64,000 bases of DNA from VRUE01 sp963788975 (GTDB lineage Bacteria; Actinomycetota; Thermoleophilia; Solirubrobacterales; 70-9). This document shows positions 36,828 to 44,051 of the stretch, piece by piece. Each line of letters starts with the position of its first letter. Position 1 is the first letter of the stretch. The DNA is taken from contig CAWBIJ010000004.1 in NCBI GenBank assembly GCA_963788975.1, positions 1,562,421-1,626,420 of the forward strand, in the 5' to 3' direction. The notes below the pieces were generated by a model. That model was not told the origin of the DNA and did no database searches. It saw nothing but the letters and a program-made list of their open reading frames with translations. Made by a program: the position numbers and the translations under genes.

Positions 36828-38066
36828 GTGAAACTCAAGTCCTTCGGGCTAGCCGTCGCGATGGCGCTTGCCCTGACAGCGTTCGTCGGGGTCTCCTCAG
36901 CGACGGCGTCAAGCTTCCGATCGCAAATTGAACCCACGATCTGGAAAGGGCAGCCGACGAACAACCACACCTTTAACTTTCCTGCGGGTGGCGATAAATT
37001 CACAGAATTCAAAGAATGCAATAACCATTTTCAAAGCGGACTCACCGCGAGTGAAGTAAAATCGCTCACCGCGAAACACATTGGTGACAAAACCGAAAAA
37101 ACCGAAAAAGGGGCCTCACTGCTCCGTTGCAGAGTGGAGCTAGGCGTTGATTTTTTTGCCTATATGAGCACATGTGAATACCGGTTCCGTCCCGGCGGAG
37201 AAGCTCTCGTGGGAACCATGGACCTGATCGGATGCGGCGCTGAACCAATGCATTTCAGTTATTCAGGATGTGCGATCAAAATCAGTAACCAACAGGGCTT
37301 GGGTACGGTTAAATATGAAAACATAGGCTCAGGAAGCAAAAGCGAAATCATCGCAACGGCTAACCTGTCGAGCATCACCTACACTACTATTGGTGCTGAT
37401 TGCAAAGCGGTCGGAACGTTCTACGACGGGACCTACACTGGAACTTGGTCCATTTCCGGTAAAAATCAAGCCGAAACCGAACAGGTGGGCGTTTGGATGG
37501 AAAAATCCCCGCTCCCTGCGCCCACAGTATTCGCTGGCGAAGAAGCACCCGTAAAAATCAGTGGCAAAGGCACGCCGTGGGGCTACATTCTGGTCGCTAA
37601 CGGAATTTTGTACTGCAACTCACATTCCCTGAGCGCAGAATCAGGCACCGTGACGACGGGGAGCATAACCCTCGCCCCGACCTATAAAGAATGCTATTGG
37701 GAAATTCCCTCGTTTGAAAAAGCAACTGTGAGTATGGGCGGATGCAGCTACGTGCTCTACGCGTCTGGCCTGTTCGACATAGCCGGAGCTGGCTGTGGAG
37801 CTACTCCAATGACTATCACCACCACGTCCTGCACCATCACAATTGGACCACAGTCCGGCCTTTCCGGGCTCATCCTTGCCAATGCGGGCTCAGGGAAGCT
37901 TCGCAATGTAAGCCTAAAAGGCTCAGCCAAAAAACTGAAATTCACTATTGCCGGAAAAGGCTGCTTCAACGAAGGAACCTTCAGTAGCGGCACCTTTTAC
38001 GGCGCCGTGAGCAGCTTGACGGCTTCAAATTCGCTGGGTGTCCCTCAGGGCCTTTCGATCGAATAA
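36828..38066 (+). CDS. Secreted Cys-rich protein with an internal tandem duplication
   Basis: The 412-residue protein has a signal peptide (residues 1 to about 28, AMALALTAFVGVSSATAS). The mature part consists of two homologous halves, about residues 60-210 and 260-400. Cys64/101/116/136/148/192 line up with Cys263/289/306/323/335/379. Paired segments such as DLIGCGAEPMHFSYSGCAI and DIAGAGCGATPMTITTTSC match closely. Codon usage is clearly more A/T-rich (AAA, AAT) than in neighbours. The GTG start has a perfect aaggaggt site. Two hairpins terminate it. Function unknown; an extracellular disulfide-stabilised beta protein is likely. Confidence 0.65.
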   Translation: MKLKSFGLAVAMALALTAFVGVSSATASSFRSQIEPTIWKGQPTNNHTFNFPAGGDKFTEFKECNNHFQSGLTASEVKSLTAKHIGDKTEKTEKGASLLRCRVELGVDFFAYMSTCEYRFRPGGEALVGTMDLIGCGAEPMHFSYSGCAIKISNQQGLGTVKYENIGSGSKSEIIATANLSSITYTTIGADCKAVGTFYDGTYTGTWSISGKNQAETEQVGVWMEKSPLPAPTVFAGEEAPVKISGKGTPWGYILVANGILYCNSHSLSAESGTVTTGSITLAPTYKECYWEIPSFEKATVSMGGCSYVLYASGLFDIAGAGCGATPMTITTTSCTITIGPQSGLSGLILANAGSGKLRNVSLKGSAKKLKFTIAGKGCFNEGTFSSGTFYGAVSSLTASNSLGVPQGLSIE

Positions 38067-38080
38067 ATCACTCCAAGGTT

Positions 38081-38105
38081 GTCTGCGGGGTCTTGCCCCG
38101 CAGAC
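38081..38105 (+). terminator. Stem-loop downstream of the Cys-rich gene
   Basis: A perfect 10-bp stem gtctgcgggg/ccccgcagac with loop tcttg, 14 bases after the stop codon. Confidence 0.65.
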
Positions 38106-38118
38106 ACTCGATAGCCGT

Positions 38119-38154
38119 AGCGCGAGGGCCACGAGAGATCGTGGCCCTCGCGCT
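38119..38154 (+). terminator. Second stem-loop in tandem
   Basis: A perfect 15-bp stem agcgcgagggccacg/cgtggccctcgcgct with loop agagat. The tandem pair insulates the following tRNA gene from upstream transcription. Confidence 0.7.
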
Positions 38155-38186
38155 TGCACCGCAGGGCCGCTAGGGTTGTGACTCCT

Positions 38187-38259
<73 letters not shown>

Positions 38260-38358
38260 TCGCTTCTCCTCTGCGGTGCCCTGCTTCGCCACGAATTTGT
38301 TGCAGATTTGCGGCACTTTCTTAACCTGACGCAACGTTCTGTCCGCTAGGGTTTGAGC

Positions 38359-38583
38359 ATGGAGGCTATGAAGGATCGCCAGCTCGAGGAGCTCAAGCGC
38401 CGGCTCGACTTCGACTCCAGGCAAGCCGATCGTCGATCTGACCGCATGGAAACCGATCTCCGGGACCTGAGGTCCTCGGTTAGGGCCGAGTCTCATTCGA
38501 CGCAGCTTCTGATCTTCCAGCTCGGCGTGACCGTCATGCTCGTAGTCCTGATCGGCTTCGCCATGATCGCCTCGCGCCTGTAG
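38359..38583 (+). CDS. Small coiled-coil protein with C-terminal TM anchor (paralogue A)
   Basis: This 74-residue protein starts MEAMKDRQLEELKRRLDFD. A charged helical region with heptad spacing is followed by one TM helix (LLIFQLGVTVMLVVLIGFAMI) and a two-residue tail. It resembles the gene at 39,778 in its first residues (MEAM), architecture and upstream DNA (TGTTGCAGA and CG-ACGTT blocks), so the two are paralogues flanking the recombinase gene. Function unknown. Confidence 0.55.
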   Translation: MEAMKDRQLEELKRRLDFDSRQADRRSDRMETDLRDLRSSVRAESHSTQLLIFQLGVTVMLVVLIGFAMIASRL

Positions 38584-38594
38584 CTCTTCGTGCT

Positions 38595-39715
38595 GTGGGG
38601 GCGAGATCGGTCCTCTCGTTCGCTTGGACGTGCATAGGGGTCAATCCGCACAGCTGGCCGACCTTGTCGGAATTCGTCGATCGTGTCTGGGCGCCTCGCG
38701 CTCAACGCCGCTTGGCGGCCAAGACCTGGGAGCGCGACGCGATCGTCTATCGCAAGCACATCCAGCGGTACCTGGGTGAGCGACCGATCGCGACGCTCGA
38801 TATCGAGGATTTGGTCGAATGGCAGGACGGGCTGGAAAGAGCGGGGGTCGGCGCTCCGACCGCAATCAAGGCGATTGGCATTCTCTCCAGCATCTTCCGC
38901 GAGGCGGCGAGGCGGCCTCGCTCGACAGGCGTGCAAGGCAACCCTGTCGTCCTCCTCGATCGTCCATCGGCAAGGCGAAGGCTTCAGCCTCTTGTCTGGG
39001 GCCCGGTCGTGGTCGAGCGCGTCCGCTATCAGCTGGTGGTCAATTCGCGCCGCAGCGGTCCGGCCAAGGCGCTGATGGCCCTACGCGACGGCCTCCTGGT
39101 GGGCCTGATGGAGATGACCGGGTGCCGGCCGGGCGAGGCGCTGGCGTTGCGCTGGCGCGATATCGGAGAGCGCATCGTGATCGCACGCGCTTTGAGCGGG
39201 CGGGAGATCGTCGACCGGACGAAGACCGGCGCCGGGCGCGGCATCCCAATCATGAGGCCGTTGCGCTTCGATCTGGCTGCTTTGCGCGAGGTCTGCGAAG
39301 GCCTCTCCGAGGACTGTGTCTTCTCGACTCCGGCCAGTCGTCATTGGTCCGAGACCGACTGGCGCAACTATCGCTCGCGCCATTTTGCCCCTGCGCTGGA
39401 GCGGGTCGAGCGGAGTGGGGAGAATGGCGCGCCTCCTTGGCGGACCCCGAGGAGGTGCGCGAGAGCGTCACCGGTCTCACAAGTACGCGGCCGTACGACC
39501 TCGGCCGACACACGCACTCAGCTCTGATGCTCGCCTCCGGGATGAGCCTCCAACGCCTTGCCCGCATCCAGGGCCACAGCATTCGAGTGCTCGACCAGAC
39601 CTACTCCGAGCAGCTGGCCGAGTTCGAGGAGCGCGGCGACCGAATCGACCCAACTGCGGAGATCGAGCGGGCCCGGACGCTGGTTTTTGGCGGCCAGTCT
39701 CAGTTTTGCGGTTGA
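38595..39715 (+). CDS. Tyrosine recombinase/integrase (frameshifted; HxxR box degenerate)
   Basis: The N-terminal SAM-like core-binding domain spans about residues 20-110 (TLSEFVDRVWAP...). The catalytic domain carries MTGCRPGEALALRWRDI (Arg I) and DRTKTGAGRGIPI (beta-hairpin Lys). After a frame change near 39,437 come RPYDLGRHTHSALML (usual HDLRHT; His replaced by Tyr and a Gly inserted), ARIQGHSIRVLDQTYSEQL (GH and catalytic Tyr). The corrected length is about 373 residues. The frameshift plus the altered HxxR box suggest a decaying integrase, although the shift alone could be a sequence error. It sits between two paralogous small genes downstream of tRNA-Thr. Confidence 0.65.
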
Positions 39716-39777
39716 GCTGTTGCAGAGATTTTGCAATAGCGACCCATCCGCGACGTTTTGTCGTCTAAGGTGCCAGG

Positions 39778-40035
39778 ATGGAGGCCATGAGGAAGACCTG
39801 GACCGACGATCGGCTCGACAATCTGAACCGGCGTGTCGACGAAGGCTTCAGGCAGGTCGACGAGCGCTTCAGGCAGGTCGACGAGCGCTTCAGGCAGGTC
39901 GACGAGCGCTTCGACAAAGTCGACCACCGTTTCGACAAGCTCGAAGAGAGATTCGACGCGCTTCAACGCACGTTGTTCCAGTCCAGCGTCCTCGTGATCG
40001 TCGCTCTTATCGGCCTCATCGCCACGCAGATCTAG
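39778..40035 (+). CDS. Coiled-coil stalk protein with perfect heptad repeats and TM anchor (paralogue B)
   Basis: This 85-residue protein starts MEAMRKTWTDDRLDNLNRRV. A coiled coil with exact 7-residue repeats follows: RQVDERF three times in a row, encoded by near-identical 21-bp DNA repeats (about 39,847-39,911). Diverged units DKVDHRF and DKLEERF come next. The C terminus is one TM helix (FQSSVLVIVALIGLIA). It is similar in plan to the gene at 38,359. Probably a membrane-tethered oligomer; function unknown. Confidence 0.6.
   Translation: MEAMRKTWTDDRLDNLNRRVDEGFRQVDERFRQVDERFRQVDERFDKVDHRFDKLEERFDALQRTLFQSSVLVIVALIGLIATQI
39847..39911 (+). repeat. Three tandem 21-bp repeats encoding RQVDERF
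   Basis: The unit cttcaggcaggtcgacgagcg occurs three times without interruption inside the coiled-coil gene. Copy-number change would alter stalk length by whole heptads without shifting the frame. Confidence 0.8.
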
Positions 40036-40054
40036 TCCCGTTAGGCTCCCCGCA

Positions 40055-41197
40055 GTGGATTTCACGCTGACGGACGAGCAGGAGGATTTCGTCGACGCGC
40101 TTCGGCGATTTTGTGACCACGAGCTCGGCACGCCGGACCAGCGCGAGCGGCTCACCGAGAGCTACACGATTCACCACAACGAGACGATCTACTCCCAGAT
40201 GGCCGAACTGGGCTGGCTCGGGGTGACGATCCCGGAGGAGTACGGCGGCTCGGGCGGGTCGATGCTCGATGCCTGTCTCTTCATGGAGGAGACCTCACGG
40301 GCGCTGGCCCCGATCGGCGGCTACGCGACGACCCTGATCGTCGCCGGCGCCACCCAGCGCTTCGGCAGCGAGGAGCAGAAGGGCGAGATCCTCGGCGGGA
40401 TCGCCGGCGGCGCGGTCGAGGCGATAGCGATGACCGAGCCCGAGGCCGGCTCCGACGTCGGCGCGCTCTCCACCTCCGCCAAGCGGGTCGACGGCGGCTA
40501 CGTGATCAACGGTCAGAAGGTCTTCTGCTCCAACGCCCACATCGCCGACCACATCCTCGTCGTCTGCCGCACCACGAAGTCTGCGTCCAAGCACGAGGGC
40601 CTCTCGATGATCTGGGTTCCGCGCGAGACCGACGGCCTGGAGATCGTCCCGATCGACACCATGGGCGGGCGCGAGACCAGCCACCTCTACTTCACCGATG
40701 TCGAGGCGCCCGAGGACGCCGTGCTCGGCCAGGTCGACCAGGGCTGGACGCAGCTGATGGCCGGCCTCAACGTCGAGCGGCTGATCCTCGCCGCGACGAT
40801 GCTCGGCATCGGCCAGCGCGCCTTCGACGACCTGATCGTCTACGTCAAGGAGCGCGAACAGTTCGGCCGCCCGATCGGCTCCTTCCAGGCGCTCCAGCAC
40901 CGCATCGCCGACATCGCCACCGACCTCGAGGCCGCCCGGCTGATGACCCGCTGGGTCGCCACCCTCACCGACGAGGACCCGGACCGGATGCTGCCCCGCG
41001 AGGCCTCGATGGTGAAGCTCTTCGTAACCGAGGTCGCCAAACGCGCCGCCCTCGAAGGCATGCAGATGATGGGCGGTTACGGCTACGCCTCCGAGTACGA
41101 CATGGAGCGACTCGTCCGCAGCACTCTGGTCTCGACGATCTACGGCGGCACCTCGGAGATCCAGCGCAACATCATCGCCAAGACGTTCGGCCTCTGA
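40055..41197 (+). CDS. Acyl-CoA dehydrogenase
   Basis: This 380-residue FAD enzyme catalyses alpha,beta-dehydrogenation of acyl-CoA thioesters. Signatures are MTEPEAGSDVGALSTSA (flavin/substrate motif), INGQKVFCSNAHIAD and the C-terminal STIYGGTSEIQRNIIAKTFGL. The start is GTG at 40,055, beginning MDFTLTDEQEDF as in the family. Chain-length specificity is not deducible. No electron-transfer flavoprotein or thiolase genes are adjacent. It is the last ordinary chromosomal gene before the island. Confidence 0.92.
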   Translation: MDFTLTDEQEDFVDALRRFCDHELGTPDQRERLTESYTIHHNETIYSQMAELGWLGVTIPEEYGGSGGSMLDACLFMEETSRALAPIGGYATTLIVAGATQRFGSEEQKGEILGGIAGGAVEAIAMTEPEAGSDVGALSTSAKRVDGGYVINGQKVFCSNAHIADHILVVCRTTKSASKHEGLSMIWVPRETDGLEIVPIDTMGGRETSHLYFTDVEAPEDAVLGQVDQGWTQLMAGLNVERLILAATMLGIGQRAFDDLIVYVKEREQFGRPIGSFQALQHRIADIATDLEAARLMTRWVATLTDEDPDRMLPREASMVKLFVTEVAKRAALEGMQMMGGYGYASEYDMERLVRSTLVSTIYGGTSEIQRNIIAKTFGL

Positions 41198-41227
41198 CTC
41201 GGCATAATCTCCGAGCAGGGAGTACGA

Positions 41228-41323
41228 GCGCCCGTAGCTCAGTGGTCAACGGGGTTTTAACGAGGCCCAAAGAGCGTCGGTCTTTCAAGCCGAAGGTCGA
41301 GAGTTCGATTCTCTCCGGGCGCA
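41228..41323 (+). tRNA. tRNA-Glu (anticodon TTC) with an enlarged D-loop; left attachment site of the island
   Basis: Acceptor gcgcccg/cgggcgc with discriminator A, D-stem gctc/gagc, anticodon loop ctTTCaa on stem tcggt/gccga, and T-arm gagagttcgattctctc all fit tRNA-Glu(UUC). The D-loop (41,268 minus 41,241 region, bases 41-71 of the line) is 31 nt instead of 8-11: about 22 extra bases (within 41,247-41,270) lie between agtggt and the D-stem 3' strand. Without them a normal 74-nt tRNA results. The 3' half (41,282-41,323) is duplicated at 50,797. Confidence 0.75.
41282..41323 (+). other. attL: 42-bp direct repeat at the island's left end (3' half of tRNA-Glu)
   Basis: These 42 bases, from the anticodon loop to the discriminator base, are identical to 50,797-50,838. 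Tyrosine recombinases commonly target the 3' half of tRNA genes, leaving the tRNA whole on one side and a fragment on the other. Confidence 0.85.
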
Positions 41324-41488
41324 TTTCCGTAGCTTTCCGGGTAGCGCCTGCCTTTGCCCATGCAGAGCCGAATCCCCGGCTCTCTCTCGAATCGTCGTTC
41401 CTCGTCCATCCGAGGCGTTCCGGGCCGTTCCGCGAGGTCGGTGTCTCATTTCTGTCTCATTTCGCGGGGCCGAATAGGGTGCGCGCTG

Positions 41489-41701
41489 ATGGCGGACAGC
41501 GCCCAGGCGAAAGCACGCAAAGCAGCGCGTCGAGCGCAGTCCGATTTCGAGCGCTCCCAAAGACAGCATGAGCGAGTGCGCGAGACGCGGCGGAAAGCGT
41601 TCGAGCAGGCGCAAAAGGCGGGCCTGTCGATGCGCGAGATAGGAAAAGCCACGGGCTTGCATTTCTCGCGGGTTGCCCGGATCCTGCGCTCGAAGCCCTA
41701 A
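41489..41701 (+). CDS. Small helix-turn-helix protein (70 aa)
   Basis: A long basic/amphipathic N-terminal helix (AQAKARKAARRAQSDFERSQRQ) is followed by a C-terminal HTH (KAGLSMREIGKATGLHFSRVARILRSKP) resembling the HTH at the end of resolvases. It is the first gene inside the island and probably a DNA-binding regulator or recombination accessory protein. Confidence 0.55.
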   Translation: MADSAQAKARKAARRAQSDFERSQRQHERVRETRRKAFEQAQKAGLSMREIGKATGLHFSRVARILRSKP

Positions 41702-41809
41702 GCGTTGCTAGGTAGCGACACCGCCTGCTAAAGTCGGCGCTCCAGAAGAAAAGTGCCCCCGCGCTGCGCAAACAGCCGGGGGCGTGGCACCGAAAGGACG
41801 GACCTTCCG

Positions 41810-42094
41810 ATGCAAGCCGACCATACCCAGCGGCGCGCGCTCGCGCCCGCCCAAGAGGACGAGATCATGGAACGCTCGATCCTCGCCGAAGTCCTGGTTC
41901 TCCACCCAGCGCAGCTGACGATCCTGGAGCTGGCCCTGCGGATCGAGCACGAGCGCTCTGCCACCAGCCAGGACGCCGTAGAGCGCGCTGTACGCGAACT
42001 GAGCCGCGACGGCCTCTTGACCTGCGACTGCCGGCGAATCGCCCCGAGCCGGGCTGCTCTGCGCTTCGAGGAGCTGCTCGGAGGGGTGAGCTAA
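41810..42094 (+). CDS. Winged-helix-like regulator (94 aa)
   Basis: The sequence LHPAQLTILELALRIEHERSATSQDAVERAVRELSRDGLLTC follows a winged-helix plan (HTH then a wing around LLTCDCRR). It overlaps the next gene by one base (taATG), so the two are translationally coupled. The specific target is unknown. Confidence 0.5.
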   Translation: MQADHTQRRALAPAQEDEIMERSILAEVLVLHPAQLTILELALRIEHERSATSQDAVERAVRELSRDGLLTCDCRRIAPSRAALRFEELLGGVS

Positions 42095-42366
42095 TGGCCG
42101 CCCTCGACGTGAGCGCTCGGGTAGGTGCGAACCTCGCCTACTGCCGCAGGCGGGCCAAGCTGTCCCAGGAAGAGCTGGCGGTTATGGCCTCGCTTCATCG
42201 CACGGCGGTCGGGCAGATCGAGCGCGGCGAAAGGGTCTGTCGCGTCGACACACTGGTCAAGCTCGCGGGCTCGCTGGACATCCCGCCCGGCGAGTTGCTC
42301 GACGGGATGGATTGGGAACCGGGCGGAACGCGCTTCGGCCGGTTCACGAGCGGCGGCGATGGCTGA
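42094..42366 (+). CDS. XRE-family helix-turn-helix regulator (90 aa)
   Basis: A Cro/CI-type HTH occupies residues 10-65: VGANLAYCRRRAKLSQEELAVMASLHRTAVGQIERGERVCRVDTLVKLAGSLDIPPGELL. This layout is typical of element-encoded repressors controlling xis/int or cargo. It is coupled to the upstream winged-helix gene and precedes a long hairpin and xis. Confidence 0.75.
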   Translation: MAALDVSARVGANLAYCRRRAKLSQEELAVMASLHRTAVGQIERGERVCRVDTLVKLAGSLDIPPGELLDGMDWEPGGTRFGRFTSGGDG

Positions 42367-42611
42367 CGGCCGAAACTCATGCCAACGAACGCCAAAAGCC
42401 AGGACTACCAGCCAGCCATCCATAGGCAGCCCGAGAGCACGAGGAGGCTCGACTCCAAGGAACGGACAGCAGAGAGGGGAGGGGGCCATCTGGAGGCCCT
42501 TCAAAGGCTCCCCGCAATCCAACCTCAACAGCACGACACACTACGGACCCTCCGGCTCCGTGCCTGGGCCGCGTCTTCTGGCCAGCAAGTCGTCAGCGCT
42601 CAAAGCAGCCG

Positions 42612-42686
42612 TTCCCCCGGCGTCGAGGCGGCCGATTTTGGCACGGCTTCGCCGTGCGACGGCCGCCTGTATGGACGCCGGGGGAA
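42612..42686 (+). other. Three-tier long hairpin upstream of xis
   Basis: Three nested stems share one axis: 13 bp (42,612-42,624 with 42,674-42,686), 8 bp (42,626-42,633 with 42,661-42,668) and 7 bp (42,641-42,647 with 42,651-42,657). The stretch 42,367-42,749 otherwise has no gene I can support. It could be a structured RNA, a terminator of the regulator genes, or a recombination/replication site. Confidence 0.6.
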
Positions 42687-42749
42687 GCGCGGCCGAAGGT
42701 CACGGGGTCCAGGTCGATGCAAAAGCCGCCCTCCTTGGACAAAGGTGGC

Positions 42750-42938
42750 ATGGAGAGGAACCGCCCCGCCTTCTTCACCGAGCGCAGCCTTGCCGCCTAC
42801 CTCGCCGTCTCGGATCGCACGATCCGCAACTGGATCAGGCGCGGCGAGCTGCAGTCCTACAAGCTCGGCGCCGCCAGACGGATCGACCCTGCCGACGTCG
42901 ATCGCTTCCTTGCCCAGCGAAGGGATGAGGCTGCGTGA
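42750..42938 (+). CDS. xis: Excisionase-like helix-turn-helix protein
   Basis: The 62-residue protein has a MerR/Xis-type winged helix: FFTERSLAAYLAVSDRTIRNWIRRGELQSYKLGAARRIDPADVDRFL. This is the classical excisionase/DNA-binding family fold that directs integrase towards excision. ATG 42,750 follows an aaaggtgg ribosome-binding site; a longer start is possible. Its TGA overlaps the integrase GTG, the usual xis-int pairing. Confidence 0.8.
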   Translation: MERNRPAFFTERSLAAYLAVSDRTIRNWIRRGELQSYKLGAARRIDPADVDRFLAQRRDEAA

Positions 42939-44029
42939 GACACCGTGAGGCCCCGGTCAAGCGCCGCAATCCCTCTGGCGAGATCGTTTGGGTAGCCCGC
43001 TACACCGGCCGCGACGGCAAGCGCCACATCGCCAAGCCGACCTGGAACCGCGGCAAGGGAACCTTCGCACGCAAGCGCGAAGCCCAGCGAGCCATCGAGG
43101 AGGCCTACGGCCTCGCAGATCGCCCCGACACCCTGGGCGAGTACGCGGCCACCTGGACTACTCGCCACCCTCGCTCGGAACGCACCAACGCGACCAACGA
43201 GCACCGCATCGGCCGCGTCCTCGAGGTGGAGATCGAGGGCATCCCGCTGAAGCAGTGGCCGCTGCGCGAGCTGCGCCGAAGGCACGCACTCGCCCTGGTC
43301 GACCACATGCTGCGGGTCCAAGGGCAGAGCGACCACCGGCGTCGTCGGCATCCTGCGCTCGCTATCGGCGATGGCCGAGGACGCGATCACCGACGAAGTC
43401 GCCGACCTCAACCCATTCAAGGGAGTCGGGTCAGAGCCAACGACCCAAGAGCCAAGAAGAAGCGCAGGCCAGTGCGCGTCTTCAGCTTCGAGGAAATGCA
43501 CCGCTTCGCCAAGGCTGCCGGGCGCTACGAGGCGATGGTCCGCTGCTTCACCGACACGGGGATGAGGCTGGGGGAGGTGCTACCGCTCAGACGCGAGGAC
43601 TTCGACGGCGAAACGCTGAAGGTCCGCCGCACTGCCCACGAGGGCACGATCCTCGCGGGCACCAAGACCGACCACGGCGAGCAGTCCACTGGTCGCATCG
43701 TCCCTTGCCCGGCAACCCTCGCCTGGATGATCGAAGCCCAGATTCAACTCAACGGCTCCGACTGCGAACTGCTCTTCCCGACGCCAAGCGGTCGCCTCTG
43801 GCGCCAGCGCAACTTCTACCGCGACCTCTGGAAGCCGACCCAGGAAGCCTCCGGCCTAGACATCCGCCCCCACGAGTGCCGCCACAGCTACGTCACCCAC
43901 CTTCGCGCCGCCAGCGTTGACGACGCCGACCTAGCCGAGATCGTCGGCCACCGTGTAGAGACGATGCTGGCGCGGTACACGCACGCAACGGGCAAAAGCT
44001 TTCACAGCGTTCGTACGGCAATCGGCTAG
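42935..44029 (+). CDS. int: Tyrosine integrase of the island (two compensating indels)
   Basis: The N-terminal AP2-like arm-binding domain (EIVWVARYTGRDGKRH) is followed by a core-binding domain. The catalytic domain contains TGMRLGEVLPLRRED (Arg I), GTKTDHGEQS (Lys), HECRHSYVTHLRAA (HxxR) and GHRVETMLARYTHAT (His and catalytic Tyr). Between about 43,335 and 43,430 the frame differs (VGILRSLSAMAEDAITDEV reads in another frame). An extra base at the first point and a missing base at the second restore a continuous 364-residue enzyme. It is the likely recombinase for the 42-bp tRNA-Glu repeats. Confidence 0.85.
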   Translation: MRHREAPVKRRNPSGEIVWVARYTGRDGKRHIAKPTWNRGKGTFARKREAQRAIEEAYGLADRPDTLGEYAATWTTRHPRSERTNATNEHRIGRVLEVEIEGIPLKQWPLRELRRRHALALVDHMLRVQGQSDHRRRRHPALAIGDGRGRDHRRSRRPQPIQGSRVRANDPRAKKKRRPVRVFSFEEMHRFAKAAGRYEAMVRCFTDTGMRLGEVLPLRREDFDGETLKVRRTAHEGTILAGTKTDHGEQSTGRIVPCPATLAWMIEAQIQLNGSDCELLFPTPSGRLWRQRNFYRDLWKPTQEASGLDIRPHECRHSYVTHLRAASVDDADLAEIVGHRVETMLARYTHATGKSFHSVRTAIG

Positions 44030-44051
44030 ATGTGGATGTCGCCCCCGATGA

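Noticed and set aside
28980..38066. Secondary-metabolite gene cluster
   Set aside because: No synthase, tailoring-enzyme or resistance genes are present; all products are secreted structural-type proteins.
39847..39911. CRISPR array
   Set aside because: The 21-bp units are contiguous, have no spacers, and encode heptads in frame. No CRISPR array or cas gene was seen anywhere in the window.
42370..42948. Frames at 42,125-42,928 and 42,379-42,948 as genes
   Set aside because: They overlap the XRE, hairpin and xis/int regions in other frames, are low in complexity, and lack a ribosome-binding site or motif.
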